A DNA stretch of 64,000 nucleotides from Silvimonas soli (GCF_030035605.1 NZ_CP106736.1:682001-746000), one strand, 5' to 3'; positions 53,132-62,285 are shown, counted from the stretch's first letter. Numbers and translations: made by a program. The notes: generated from the sequence alone by a model not told the origin.

Positions 53132-54223
53132 ATGACGCTGCCAGACCCCCGGTTGTACCCTCGCGTGAACGCCAACAACCCGGCCATTCGCGCGCTGATG
53201 TCGTTGTTAACCGAACGTGACGCGGAACAGGTCAAACTGAAACGCGGCGCGCTGGACGCCTTGATTTGTGAGCTTTTACAGGCAAATGACCACGGCGCCC
53301 TGCATGCTGCCCTGACGCAGGCACCGTCACAATATGCTTACAGCATACTATGGGAATCGTTGCGCAAGGCCGTTGAACAGCCAGAGTCTTACAACGAACA
53401 ATGGGCAGTTCCATTTGCGATTCCGGTGGTTCTGGTCGCTGGCGTGAAGGGTCAAACCAACCTGCCAGGCAAGCTGAATGACCTGGATACGGTCACCAAA
53501 ATTCTCAAAAATCATGACATTTTTGCTACAGATGCCGATGTATGGCTGTCCGCGCAGCTGGCTCATCCGGAACAACTGGCAGAAATCAACCCGGCGCAAC
53601 TGACCCGCTGGCGCGATCAATTGCAGTACGCCAGTGGCGGTTTGCCGGTGAACTTTGCCGAAGCGCCAGTGCCACTAAAAGATGAAGGCGTGTTTCTGCG
53701 CTACCTGGTAGGCGTTGCGATCCAGAAGAAAACAGCGGCTCCGGCCGTCAAACTGGGTGGTCAGGTGAGTGCCTGGGGCGTGCCGCTGGCACAGGAACTG
53801 GGTAAACAATTGCAAACCGCTGGCGTTACCCTGTTTGCCATTCCACGGGTGCCGCAAACCTGGTTGGCAGCGCAGGAAAGCGGTCGGATCACGCAACTGG
53901 AAACCCGTTTGCAGGTGGCAGCCAGCAACGCACTGCGCAGCATTCGCACCGCAGGTCGCACGCCGGTGGTGACCATTGCCGCGCATGAGCCCGGTGAAAT
54001 CCGCATTACCTTTAGCGCGCAAGAAGACAGCGAGCGTTGGGAAGGTTACGTCTGGCCATTGGCGCCGCTGGACGAAACCGAACAAGTGGTCGCCTTTGCC
54101 CGGGAGCTATTTGCCGAGTGCCACGTGGATGACCTGCGTTTTATCGACGCCGTGCAGCCTGACCGCATTGGCGAACTGCCGTTCTTTGTTACCGCACACA
54201 TTGCACCAGCGGCGCATCATTAA
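53132..54223 (+). CDS. Conserved hypothetical protein (possibly DUF2863-like)
   Basis: Cytosolic protein of 363 residues without signal peptide or membrane helix. It begins MTLPDPRLYPRVNANNPAIRALMSLLTERDAEQ. Later regions include AIPVVLVAGVKGQTNLPGKL and VTLFAIPRVPQTWLAA. It resembles betaproteobacterial proteins of the DUF2863 kind, an assignment I hold only tentatively. The ATG at 53132 is preferred over an in-frame TTG five codons earlier. The next gene starts 30 bases on and encodes a ferredoxin, so the two may form an operon. No function can be given. Confidence 0.8.
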   Translation: MTLPDPRLYPRVNANNPAIRALMSLLTERDAEQVKLKRGALDALICELLQANDHGALHAALTQAPSQYAYSILWESLRKAVEQPESYNEQWAVPFAIPVVLVAGVKGQTNLPGKLNDLDTVTKILKNHDIFATDADVWLSAQLAHPEQLAEINPAQLTRWRDQLQYASGGLPVNFAEAPVPLKDEGVFLRYLVGVAIQKKTAAPAVKLGGQVSAWGVPLAQELGKQLQTAGVTLFAIPRVPQTWLAAQESGRITQLETRLQVAASNALRSIRTAGRTPVVTIAAHEPGEIRITFSAQEDSERWEGYVWPLAPLDETEQVVAFARELFAECHVDDLRFIDAVQPDRIGELPFFVTAHIAPAAHH

Positions 54224-54253
54224 CCTGAACGCACTGACTGAGGGACTTACCCC

Positions 54254-54562
54254 ATGAGCTTTTTCAAACATCATGTGTTTTTCTGTACCAACCAGCGTGG
54301 TCCAGGTGAAAGCAGCTGCAATGATTGCGGTGCTTCGCAGATGCAGGCCTATGCCAAAGATCGCGTAAAAGCACTCAAGCTCAATGGTCCGGGCAAGGTG
54401 CGTATCAACAAGGCGGGCTGTCTGGATCGCTGTGATGACGGCCCGGTGTTGGTTATCTATCCGGAAGGCACCTGGTACCGTTATGTGGACGAAGAAGATA
54501 TCGATGAGATCGTCGATTCCCATCTGGTCAAAGGCCAGATCGTGGATCGGCTCAAGATTTAA
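54254..54562 (+). CDS. Thioredoxin-fold [2Fe-2S] ferredoxin
   Basis: Small iron-sulfur protein of 102 residues. The cysteine pattern is CTNQRGPGESSCNDCG then GCLDRCDDGPVLV, the layout of thioredoxin-like (Shethna/NuoE-type) ferredoxins. It opens SFFKHHVFFC. Such proteins carry one [2Fe-2S] cluster and serve as single-electron carriers. It follows the conserved hypothetical gene by 30 bases and ends at a strong terminator. Confidence 0.93.
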   Translation: MSFFKHHVFFCTNQRGPGESSCNDCGASQMQAYAKDRVKALKLNGPGKVRINKAGCLDRCDDGPVLVIYPEGTWYRYVDEEDIDEIVDSHLVKGQIVDRLKI

Positions 54563-54584
54563 GCTTCTGCTGACGTAAAAACAG

Positions 54585-54614
54585 AAACAGCCCCTTCTTG
54601 CAGGGGCTGTTTTC
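54585..54614. terminator. Bidirectional intrinsic terminator between the ferredoxin and CDF genes
   Basis: AAACAGCCCC and GGGGCTGTTT arms enclose an eight-base loop, with T on one side and A on the other. The ferredoxin and CDF genes converge here. Confidence 0.88.
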
Positions 54615-54654
54615 ACGTTGTGGTCAGGTTATTGGCAAATACTCGCAACGCAGC

Positions 54655-55824
54655 CTATTGCACCGGGTGAGTTACAGGCTCGCGGCGCCAGACGGTCAGA
54701 TCAACCGGCACGCCCAAAGTTGTGTTCAGATAAGTACGAAGGGCAATTTCATCCACTGTTGCCCCCTCTGCTGCCAACTGCAACGCCACGCTCAAGCGCC
54801 CGTCCACATAATGCAGGGTGATATCCCAATCGCAGGGCGACAATTGCGTCAGTGCGCTGGCCAGCACGCCCAACACTTGTTCACGGGCAGGTAGTCTGGG
54901 GTCGATGGATTCGGTCTGTTCACGCGGATCGATATGAATCTGCACATCCAGCACCGGAAAATGCGCCAATACGGCTTGCCGCGCCAGCACCGCAATGTGG
55001 TGGCCTTCGCTCACGCTGATGCGCGGGGCGACTTCCAGATGGGCATCCACCAGCGCCTGATCGCCCATTTTTCGGGTTCGCAGATCATGTACATCCAGCA
55101 CGCCGGGCGTGGTTTCCAGCGCCTGGCGAATCTTGTGTACGTCATCCAGCGGCAAAGCGCGGTCCATCAGGTCATTGAGCGCATCCCAGCTGAACGACCA
55201 GCCCATGCGCCCCACTACCACCGCCACAATCACCGCGGCCAACGGGTCCAGCACCGGATAACCGGCTAGATTGCCCGCCACGCCCACCAGCACCACTACG
55301 GAAGAAGCCGCATCGGAGCGCGCATGCCAGGCATTGGCGACCAGCATGGACGAATTCACTCGCTTGGCTTCGCGCAGCATGTAGCGAAACAACGACTCTT
55401 TGGTGACGATGGCGATCACGGCGATCCACAGCGCAATGGCATGCACCTTGGGGATCAGTTCATGATTCTGGATTTTGCCAACGGCACCCCACAGCATGCC
55501 TGCTGCGACCACCAGCAAGATCACACCCAGCGCCAGCGAAGCGGCATTCTCGAAGCGTGCGTGGCCGTACTGATGATCGTCATCGGCGGCTTTGTGGCTG
55601 TGTTTGTTGGCGAACAGCACCACAAAATCGGCCACCAGATCGGACAGCGAATGCAAACCATCCGCAATCAAACCTTGCGAGTGGGCGAACACGCCGACCA
55701 CGATCTGCCCGGCGCCTAACACCAGATTCACCCAGGCGCTAACCCAGGATGTACGCGATGCCACGGCCTGGCGCAACTCACTGGTCAGGCCGGGACTCTC
55801 AAGCGGGTGGTCCGATCTTTGCAT
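54655..55824 (-). CDS. Cation diffusion facilitator (CDF) metal transporter
   Basis: Inner-membrane divalent metal/proton antiporter of 389 residues, with the normal six helices near 25-215 and a cytoplasmic metal-sensing domain. The transport site residues appear as HSLSDLVADF (TM2) and HARSDAASS (TM5). After the first CDF C-domain (REALE-type helix, then HVRTRKMGDQALVDAHLEV) it carries about 80 further residues. The start codon overlaps the ABC ATPase stop (TGATG). That coupling to an ABC importer is unusual. The metal cannot be assigned with certainty; iron, zinc or manganese are all possible. Confidence 0.93.
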   Translation of the reverse strand: MQRSDHPLESPGLTSELRQAVASRTSWVSAWVNLVLGAGQIVVGVFAHSQGLIADGLHSLSDLVADFVVLFANKHSHKAADDDHQYGHARFENAASLALGVILLVVAAGMLWGAVGKIQNHELIPKVHAIALWIAVIAIVTKESLFRYMLREAKRVNSSMLVANAWHARSDAASSVVVLVGVAGNLAGYPVLDPLAAVIVAVVVGRMGWSFSWDALNDLMDRALPLDDVHKIRQALETTPGVLDVHDLRTRKMGDQALVDAHLEVAPRISVSEGHHIAVLARQAVLAHFPVLDVQIHIDPREQTESIDPRLPAREQVLGVLASALTQLSPCDWDITLHYVDGRLSVALQLAAEGATVDEIALRTYLNTTLGVPVDLTVWRREPVTHPVQ

Positions 55825-57143
55825 CAGGAATCCGCAGTGTTGGTTTCTTCTTCGTCTTGCTCAGGCAAAGCGATCAGCCCGGTATGGAAGCCGTATTCGT
55901 AGACTTCGCCATAGCGGCCCCACTCGATGGCCACTTGCAGCACGCGCTCGGCTTCCTCCTGATCCAGCGATTCGCGCAGCAGCTTGAGGAAAGCCTGTTC
56001 TGGCAATTCGCCCGATTCGGTTTGCTCCAGGCTGTGGCGGATATGCGCGGCCAGCGGCACATGCGTCAGCAGTTGTTGACCAAAAATCTCCTGGCGCATG
56101 GTGTTTTCGGCCTGCACGTAACGATGGCCCAGCGGCGTAATGGCGATATCGCCATGCGCCACTTGCGCCAGCCCCAGCAATTGCAGGGCTTCGGCCAGGG
56201 GCAGCAACTCATCATCGGTCAGCTCGGTTTCTTCACCCAGCGCTGGCAAGTCGGCACGGCCATTGAATGGCGGCTCGGACAACAGCTCCAGCAAGCTCTC
56301 CATGCGACTGACGTCGGCTTCCGGCAAGCGGTAGGCCAACGGCAATTCGTGCGTGCCCTCGGTGGTGCGACCAGCGCGCGCGCGAGCGGTCATCAAGGCG
56401 TAGACCTCATCGATGAGGCTGCGCACTTCGACGCTTTCCGGATTACGCGGACGCGGTAGTGAGATGCGCAACTCGGCGCGCACCCGGCCCGGATCGCTGG
56501 CGAAAATCAGTACGCGGTCGGCCATCAGTACGGCCTCTTCGATATTGTGCGACACCACCAGAATGCCCTTCATGGGCGTCTGTTTGCTTTCCCACAGCTC
56601 CAGCATATCGTCGCGCAGTTGCTCGCCGGTCAGCACGTCCAGTGCGGAGAAGGCTTCGTCCATCAGCAGGATATCGGGTTCAACCACCAGCGCCCGCGCA
56701 ATGCCCACACGCTGACGCATGCCACCCGACAATTCGCGCGGCAAGGCGCCGTTAAAGCCGGACAAGCCAATCAGCTCGATCGCATCTTCAGCACGTTTTT
56801 CGCGTTCTTCCTGCTGCACGCCGCGTGCTTCCAGACCCAATTCGACGTTTTGCTGCACGGTTAACCAGGGGAACAAGGCAAACGACTGAAACACCATCGA
56901 GACGCCACGGGTTGGGCCATACAACGGCTGGCCGCGATATTGCACATCGCCTTTGTCGGCAGAAATCAATCCGGCCATCAAGCGCAGCAGGGTCGACTTA
57001 CCCGAGCCGGACTGGCCCAGCAACGCCACGATCTCGCCCTCTTGCAGGACAAAATCCACGTCTTCCAGCACCGCGCGTTGCGAGCCGTCGGCAGAACGAA
57101 ACGACTTGCCGACACCTTTCAGTTCAATCAATGCATTCGCCAT
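55824..57143 (-). CDS. ABC transporter ATPase with a C-terminal AAA-associated domain
   Basis: Cytoplasmic ATPase of 439 residues. The N-terminal half is a standard nitrate/sulfonate-type ATPase: Walker A GQSGSGKST, Q-loop FQSFALFPWLTV, signature LSGGMRQRVGIARAL, Walker B ILLMDEAFSALD and VVSHNIEEAV. Residues from about 270 form the AAA-associated domain found in a subset of such ATPases, rich in leucine and acidic residues. It sits between a fused double permease and a CDF protein on one strand, with a one-base overlap to the CDF gene. The imported solute is not known. Confidence 0.92.
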   Translation of the reverse strand: MANALIELKGVGKSFRSADGSQRAVLEDVDFVLQEGEIVALLGQSGSGKSTLLRLMAGLISADKGDVQYRGQPLYGPTRGVSMVFQSFALFPWLTVQQNVELGLEARGVQQEEREKRAEDAIELIGLSGFNGALPRELSGGMRQRVGIARALVVEPDILLMDEAFSALDVLTGEQLRDDMLELWESKQTPMKGILVVSHNIEEAVLMADRVLIFASDPGRVRAELRISLPRPRNPESVEVRSLIDEVYALMTARARAGRTTEGTHELPLAYRLPEADVSRMESLLELLSEPPFNGRADLPALGEETELTDDELLPLAEALQLLGLAQVAHGDIAITPLGHRYVQAENTMRQEIFGQQLLTHVPLAAHIRHSLEQTESGELPEQAFLKLLRESLDQEEAERVLQVAIEWGRYGEVYEYGFHTGLIALPEQDEEETNTADS

Positions 57144-57260
57144 TCTTTTCTCCTCTACGCCTGCTTGGTGGCGCGGGGTTAGTACGCTTTGTCAGTTCAG
57201 GCGGCCAGCCGACGCTGGCCACTCAAATTCGGAATACCTGCTTGCTGGCGCGCCAGTGCA

Positions 57261-58994
57261 TCAGAAGTGCATGCGTTCTTCAGCAATGCGATACAGGCGG
57301 CGCCACAAGAAGTGATTCAGCCCCATCACAAATACGCACATCACGCCGATACCCAGCGCGATACGTGGAAAGTCCCCCACGGCGGTCATGTGGGCAATGT
57401 AACTACCCAAGCCATGCGCTTCGAGCGTGGTATGGCCCCAGCTCACGTATTCGGCCACGATACTGGCGTTCCATGAACCACCACTGGCGGTAATGGCGCC
57501 AGTCACAAAGCTTGGGAACACCGCTGGCAGCATGTAGCGCTTCCATTTCAGCCAGCCGCTCAAACCAATATTTTGCGCTGCATAACGCAACTCGGTCGGA
57601 ATACTCGACGCGCCGGCGATCACGTTGAACAGGATGTACCACTGCGTGCCCAGAATGATCAGCGGCGACAACCAGATATCCGGATTCAGGTTCAGCTTGA
57701 CGATAATCACCACCGCCAGCGGGAATACCAGATTGGCCGGAAAAGCCGCCAGGAACTGCGCTACCGCCTGCAAGCGATCAGCCCAGCGTGGGTTCATGCC
57801 TATCCACACCCCAATCGGCACCCACACCACCGCAGCTAGCGCGATCAGGATCATCACGCGGATCAAGGTGTAAATACCCAGCAAGAACACGTGCCCCACT
57901 TCGCCGATACCCACTTCGCCCAGAATGAAGTAACCCAGGCGATACACTGCAAACAAACTCAGCGCGGCGATAATGGCGTCGAACACGCGTTCAGCGGTGG
58001 AGCTACGGGTAGACACCCGCGCCATAATCGATGTGCCGTCATGCTTTTTACGGAAGTATTTGAAGCTGCGGTCAATCAGCGTCAGCGCCCAGCGTACGGT
58101 GCCTTGCATTCGGTCGGTACGACGCAGCCAGGTCAGCAACCACGACTGTTGAGCCGAGCCACCGCCGGTTTCTTCAAAACGGAACTTGTCTGCCCAAGCC
58201 AGCAGCGGGCGGAAGAACAATTGGTCGTACAACAAAATGCCGATCAGCATCGCCAGAATCGCCCAGCCGATGGCGGTCAGGTTTTGCGCCTGGATCGCGG
58301 CGGCAATGTACGAGCCCATGCCTGGCAGTTTGATATCCTGGTTAGAGACCGAGATAGCCTCCGAGGCCACCACAAAGAACCAGCCGCCGGACATGGACAT
58401 CATCATGTTCCACAGCAGGCCTGGCATGGCAAACGGCAACTCGAGACGCCAGAAACGGTGCCAGCCCGACATCTGGAATACGCGTGCGGCTTCTTGCAGT
58501 TCTGTCGGTACGGTTTTGAGCGACTGATACAGGCTGAACGCCATGTTCCACGCTTGCGAGGTAAAAATCGCAAAAATGGCGGCACATTCAACGCCCAGCA
58601 AATTGCCGGGGAACAGCGCGATAAACCCGGTCACCGTGATCGACAGAAAACCCAGAATCGGAATCGACTGCAAGATATCCAGCAGCGGAATCAACACTTT
58701 CTCCGCGGCGCGCACCTTGGCGGCCAGCGCGGCAAAAACGCAGGCAAACACCAGCGATGCGGCCATGGCAATAAACATGCGCAAGATGGTGCGCAACAGG
58801 TAGTACGGCAGATAAGTTGGATCAAGCGAAATGGCCAGCGTCTGCCCCAACTGGTAGGGCGTGGCCATTTGCGAAGCGCCGTAGCCCAGCAAAACCAGCG
58901 CAGACAACACCAGCGGCAGCAAGGCCCAATCCCAGCGATTGCCGGACTCCACCACCTGGCGTGGCAAATACTGGAAGCGGTTCAGATTCATCAT
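57261..58994 (-). CDS. Fused double ABC permease (two BPD_transp_1 domains)
   Basis: Inner-membrane permease of 577 residues that joins two complete permease domains. Domain 1 (about 20-270) has EAARVFQMSGWHRFWRLELPFAMPGLLW; domain 2 (about 330-570) has ELRYAAQNIGLSGWLKWKRYMLPAVFPSFVTG. Both EAA loops are intact, so one chain could make the whole channel. It precedes the ATPase with AAA-associated domain by 117 bases. No solute-binding protein gene is in the region. Confidence 0.9.
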   Translation of the reverse strand: MMNLNRFQYLPRQVVESGNRWDWALLPLVLSALVLLGYGASQMATPYQLGQTLAISLDPTYLPYYLLRTILRMFIAMAASLVFACVFAALAAKVRAAEKVLIPLLDILQSIPILGFLSITVTGFIALFPGNLLGVECAAIFAIFTSQAWNMAFSLYQSLKTVPTELQEAARVFQMSGWHRFWRLELPFAMPGLLWNMMMSMSGGWFFVVASEAISVSNQDIKLPGMGSYIAAAIQAQNLTAIGWAILAMLIGILLYDQLFFRPLLAWADKFRFEETGGGSAQQSWLLTWLRRTDRMQGTVRWALTLIDRSFKYFRKKHDGTSIMARVSTRSSTAERVFDAIIAALSLFAVYRLGYFILGEVGIGEVGHVFLLGIYTLIRVMILIALAAVVWVPIGVWIGMNPRWADRLQAVAQFLAAFPANLVFPLAVVIIVKLNLNPDIWLSPLIILGTQWYILFNVIAGASSIPTELRYAAQNIGLSGWLKWKRYMLPAVFPSFVTGAITASGGSWNASIVAEYVSWGHTTLEAHGLGSYIAHMTAVGDFPRIALGIGVMCVFVMGLNHFLWRRLYRIAEERMHF

Positions 58995-59078
58995 TGTTAT
59001 TGACCTTGTTTATTACAACCGGGGCGCTGATTCACCCCACTTACCGCGGCCACCGCCGGAGCCAGACGACGGTATTGC

Positions 59079-59633
59079 TTAGCTGAGCAGATTGACGATC
59101 CAGTCTGGATGCAAAGCCCAGCCGTTAAAGCCAGCCAGCACAAATGCCGTCCCGAGGATACCAAATACCAGGCTCACTCCCAGCATCCAGCGCAAACGGG
59201 TCAAGGCGGTAATCCCCGCCAAGGCCATGGCAATGCCCAGCATGGCGTCTGCCAGATCAAACTGGTCGTCACGGTAGTTTAGTTTGTTGTAGCCCGCATC
59301 CTGAGTTTCGGCACTGGCCTTCAATTGCGGTAGTTCTGCCTGGTAGTGCGCCTCTTCCCCGGCGATCTGCGCATGGGCGGTGGCGGCTTTGGGTCCAGAC
59401 AAAAGCGCAGATAGTAGCAGATCAGAGTTTGCAAGAAGATGAAGCTTGAGCTTGGTGGCTTCATATTCGTTCCAGGTATCCACCGCCTGCATTTTGCTTA
59501 GCTGCATCGCCTGGACGATATTGTCGTCCTTGATTTTGGCTAAACCCAGAATCACCGAAAAACACAGCACCAACATCCCTACTGCTTGATTGAGCCGACG
59601 TTCGCCGGTTTCGACCGAGACATCTACATCCAT
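59079..59633 (-). CDS. DUF4337-family membrane protein, first paralog
   Basis: Protein of 184 residues with a helix near 20-35 and two further hydrophobic segments near 130-150 and 155-175. The long middle region with DTWNEYEATKLKLHLL is helical and fits DUF4337. AGGAGATATAACA precedes the ATG. It lies upstream of the permease gene on the same strand (84 bases), but cotranscription cannot be judged. A second family member is at 61058-61588. Confidence 0.83.
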   Translation of the reverse strand: MDVDVSVETGERRLNQAVGMLVLCFSVILGLAKIKDDNIVQAMQLSKMQAVDTWNEYEATKLKLHLLANSDLLLSALLSGPKAATAHAQIAGEEAHYQAELPQLKASAETQDAGYNKLNYRDDQFDLADAMLGIAMALAGITALTRLRWMLGVSLVFGILGTAFVLAGFNGWALHPDWIVNLLS

Positions 59634-59889
59634 TGTTATATCTCCGCGCTGATTATTTTATTTGCCGTTGGCAGACATTGTGAGATTGCACAACGGCTAG
59701 CCAGGCGCTCCGGTGCACATCCGGCGCGGGTTTCAGCTTTTTTGCCCGAGCTTGTCATCGCCCGCAGGTCAATGTGCGTTGTATGAGGGCATTCCCCTTG
59801 TTGTTCACTGGCGGTACTCCGGCACGCGCTTGAGTACCGTTTCTTTTGTCTAGCGTGAGGGGAAAAGCCGGTTTTTTCCGGTCTTCGTC

Positions 59890-60438
59890 ATGAATCTGCG
59901 GCCTACCCTGCTATGCTCCGATGTTGGCCCCCTTCCCGCTTGTACCATGAGCTCACCATCTGGCCACCCCGCCCGCCGCGCGTGGTGGACTTTGCCACTC
60001 GCCCTTGTGTTGGCTCTGCAAAGCCGGTTATGGCTGTATTTGCGGCCACTGGCCCAGCTTGTCCTGCAATGGCCGGTGTGGCAAAAGTGGGGAACGCTGC
60101 TGGTACGCTGGTTGCAGCGCAGGTCGCCCTGGCAAGCCGTCGCCTGCATGCTCATGCCCATTGCGCTGGCCAATCTGCTCAAGCTGATCTGCGTATACTG
60201 GACCGTCCAGGGTCGCTGGTTCGTCGGCGCAGCGCTGTACGTAACCCTCAAAACACTGGAGTTTGGCTGTGTTGCCCTGATCGAACAGGCCTGCCGCCCA
60301 ACATTGCGGACCGTAAAACTTTATCGCGTGGTGTATCTGCTGATCGCCCGCATCCGACGCTGGACCAATTGCCAGTTACGCCCGTGGCGGCGCTGGTGGT
60401 CCGCAGTGCGTGCCGACTTTTTTAGCAAACCAAATTGA
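59890..60438 (+). CDS. Predicted membrane protein of unknown family
   Basis: I do not recognise it. The 182-residue frame has hydrophobic segments around LPLALVLALQSRLWLYLRPL, WQAVACMLMPIALANLLKLICVYW and FVGAALYVTLKTLEFGCVALIEQA, and a highly basic, Trp-rich tail (RIRRWTNCQLRPWRRWW). The start may be the ATG at 59890 or the one at 59947; neither has a clear ribosome-binding site. It is 11 bases before the c'-type cytochrome gene, so the two may be cotranscribed. Confidence 0.6.
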   Translation: MNLRPTLLCSDVGPLPACTMSSPSGHPARRAWWTLPLALVLALQSRLWLYLRPLAQLVLQWPVWQKWGTLLVRWLQRRSPWQAVACMLMPIALANLLKLICVYWTVQGRWFVGAALYVTLKTLEFGCVALIEQACRPTLRTVKLYRVVYLLIARIRRWTNCQLRPWRRWWSAVRADFFSKPN

Positions 60439-60448
60439 TCTGATCACA

Positions 60449-60901
60449 ATGAAATTGATAAAGCTGCCCGTTATTGCCCTGTGCCTTGCCGTCTTGCTGG
60501 CTGGCTGTTCGCACGAAGACCCGAATTCGCCGGTCTACAAACGCAAACAGGTGTTCAAGGAAATGCTCAGAACCAGCCAGAGCATGCGCGATATGTTGAA
60601 AGGCAATGCAACCTGGAATGCGCAGACTTTTGCTGCCAATGCAGCCAAGCTGCAGCAGTTGTCGACCCAACCGTGGCCGTATTTTGTGCCGGTAAACAAA
60701 GACGACAGCAGCAAAACCGACGCCAAACCCAATATCTGGGAAAAGCCGCAAGATTTTCACGCTGCGGCCCAGAAGCTGCAGGACAATACCGCCAAATTGC
60801 AGCAACTGGCTGCAACTAATGACCCGGCGCAGATCCGCCCGCAGTTCGAGGCCATGGAAGAAAGCTGTACCGCCTGCCACAAGGCGTTTCGCGAGTTCTA
60901 A
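60449..60901 (+). CDS. Lipoprotein cytochrome c' (class II)
   Basis: Heme protein of 150 residues anchored through a lipobox (LLAGC). The C-terminal heme motif CTACHKAFRE is the class II (c') pattern, and the middle region is helical (VFKEMLRTSQSMRDMLKG). Cytochromes c' bind NO and may protect against it; that role is inferred from the family. The ATG at 60449 begins MKLIKLPVIALCLAVLLAGCS. A terminator follows. Confidence 0.92.
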   Translation: MKLIKLPVIALCLAVLLAGCSHEDPNSPVYKRKQVFKEMLRTSQSMRDMLKGNATWNAQTFAANAAKLQQLSTQPWPYFVPVNKDDSSKTDAKPNIWEKPQDFHAAAQKLQDNTAKLQQLAATNDPAQIRPQFEAMEESCTACHKAFREF

Positions 60902-60936
60902 GCCATTTGCCGCATCGTTTTTGTAACCCATATGAC

Positions 60937-60957
60937 AGGGCGCTCCGGCGCCCTTTT
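60937..60957 (+). terminator. Terminator after the c'-type cytochrome gene
   Basis: GGGCGC and GCGCCC arms with a TCCG loop, then TTTTG. Confidence 0.85.
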
Positions 60958-61057
60958 GCATTTGCGCCCGCTTTCACACGTCGTTACAGCCAAGCACGAT
61001 CCAGCACGCCACAATCTGCCGCCGTATCCATTGGTCATTCAAAAAAAGGGACAGAAC

Positions 61058-61588
61058 ATGAGCGAAGAAAAGAAAGATCCATGGCTGAATTATCTGGCAC
61101 TGACCACGGTCATTCTGGCGGTGTGTGCCACGTTGTCGACCTTCAAGGGCGGCGGTTACTCCACCAAAGGCGTTATCAGCCAGGCTCAGGCGTCGGATCA
61201 GTGGGCCTACTACCAAGCCAAGGGCGTCAAACAGTATCTGTACCAGATCCAGCGCGACAATCTGGTGTTGCAGCGTGACGCATTGCCGGTAGATAACAAG
61301 GCCAGCGCGGCCTACGACGCAAAAATCGCCGACTACAGCAGCAAGGTGCAGCAGTACGACACCGAGAAGCACCACATTGAAGACCTGGCACGCGGGCTGG
61401 AAGCCCAACGGGACGACGCGCAACGCCACGGCAAGCCGTTTGGTATTGCGGTGATCTTCCTGCAAGTGGCGATTCTGATCTCCTCAATTGCCGGTTTGTT
61501 CAAGCGCAAGGTGCTGTGGCTGTCGGCGCTGCCGGTCGGGCTGGTCGGTGTGCTGTATTTTGTTGATGGCTTTTTTGTGTTGTTCTAA
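61058..61588 (+). CDS. DUF4337-family membrane protein, second paralog
   Basis: Protein of 176 residues with one N-terminal helix (YLALTTVILAVCATLS) and two C-terminal helices (IAVIFLQVAILISSIAGLF, VLWLSALPVGLVGVLYFV). The core STKGVISQAQASDQWAYYQAKGVKQYLYQIQRD is the typical DUF4337 sequence. An AAAAAGGGACAG site precedes the ATG at 61058. It differs from the paralog at 59079-59633 in most positions. Function is unknown. Confidence 0.88.
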   Translation: MSEEKKDPWLNYLALTTVILAVCATLSTFKGGGYSTKGVISQAQASDQWAYYQAKGVKQYLYQIQRDNLVLQRDALPVDNKASAAYDAKIADYSSKVQQYDTEKHHIEDLARGLEAQRDDAQRHGKPFGIAVIFLQVAILISSIAGLFKRKVLWLSALPVGLVGVLYFVDGFFVLF

Positions 61589-61626
61589 ACCGGATTAGCT
61601 CACCACTCCTCCTGCCCTCTCGCACG

Positions 61627-61647
61627 GCTGGCGTTTCAAACGCCAGC
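61627..61647. repeat. Perfect 21-bp odd palindrome (GCTGGCGTTT-C-AAACGCCAGC)
   Basis: Ten-base arms are exact inverse complements around one C. There is no T-run, so it is more like a protein-binding site or a stem-loop at an mRNA end than a terminator. It lies 38 bases after the DUF4337 gene and 66 bases before the next gene. Confidence 0.5.
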
Positions 61648-61712
61648 ATGCTGCACTGCGCATAGGCGCCACTCAAACGGCATGGCTACACTCTGGCATC
61701 TGACTGAATGAG

Positions 61713-62180
61713 ATGCCTATGCGCACCGCCAACCAGTGGTTCGATGCCTATAGCGGCGATCACCGCAACCACACAAATCAAACCATCCACTGGATTTGCG
61801 TGCCCGTCATTTTATGGTGCACGCTGGCCATGCTCTGGACGATTCCCTCGCCACTGCCACTGCAAGGCTTCTGGGCGCTGCTGGCGATGGCGGCGACGCT
61901 AGGGTTTTACACTCGTTTGTCGTATCGCCTCGGGCTGACCATGCTGCTGTGGCTGGCATTGAATACATGGCTGGTCATCGGGGTTTTGAACGCCGCCGGA
62001 CTGCACGGACTGTGGATGTCGGCGCTGGGCCTGTTTGTGCTGGCATGGATCGGCCAGTTTGTCGGCCACATCATTGAAGGTCGACGCCCTTCGTTCTTTA
62101 CCGACCTGGCTTATTTGCTGATCGGCCCGGCGTGGTTAATGGGCAAGCTCACCCGGCGTCTGGGCTGGCCGATTGCCTGA
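61713..62180 (+). CDS. Mpo1/DUF962-family membrane protein
   Basis: Membrane protein of 155 residues. The N-terminal ANQWFDAYSGDHRNHTNQTIHWICVPVI and the GQFVGHIIEGRRPSFFTDLAYLLIGPAWL motifs match the Mpo1-like family; the eukaryotic member is an iron-dependent dioxygenase that shortens 2-hydroxy fatty acids. The conserved histidines and glutamate are present. Two starts are possible, at 61713 and 61719. Bacterial function is inferred. Confidence 0.87.
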   Translation: MPMRTANQWFDAYSGDHRNHTNQTIHWICVPVILWCTLAMLWTIPSPLPLQGFWALLAMAATLGFYTRLSYRLGLTMLLWLALNTWLVIGVLNAAGLHGLWMSALGLFVLAWIGQFVGHIIEGRRPSFFTDLAYLLIGPAWLMGKLTRRLGWPIA

Positions 62181-62200
62181 AACACTTGCCGCGGGAAGCG

Positions 62201-62225
62201 AAAATGGCCGCAATGCGGCCATTTT
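62201..62225 (+). terminator. Terminator after the Mpo1-like gene
   Basis: AAAATGGCCGC and GCGGCCATTTT arms around AAT, followed by T. Confidence 0.9.
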
Positions 62226-62285
62226 TCCGGGTTGTAGCCCATGCGGCAGGTCTTTATCCGCACGCTCAGGCCACGTTCGTTCTAT

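Noticed and set aside
52968..53135. An AAAGGAG site on the plus strand before an open frame ending at 53135
   Set aside because: No ATG, GTG or TTG lies at a proper distance; the frame has no family feature, and the interval is better explained as the leader of the divergent cupin gene.
57891..59003. A 370-codon frame opposite the fused permease gene
   Set aside because: Antisense shadow, low-complexity His/Arg/Gln composition, no ribosome-binding site.
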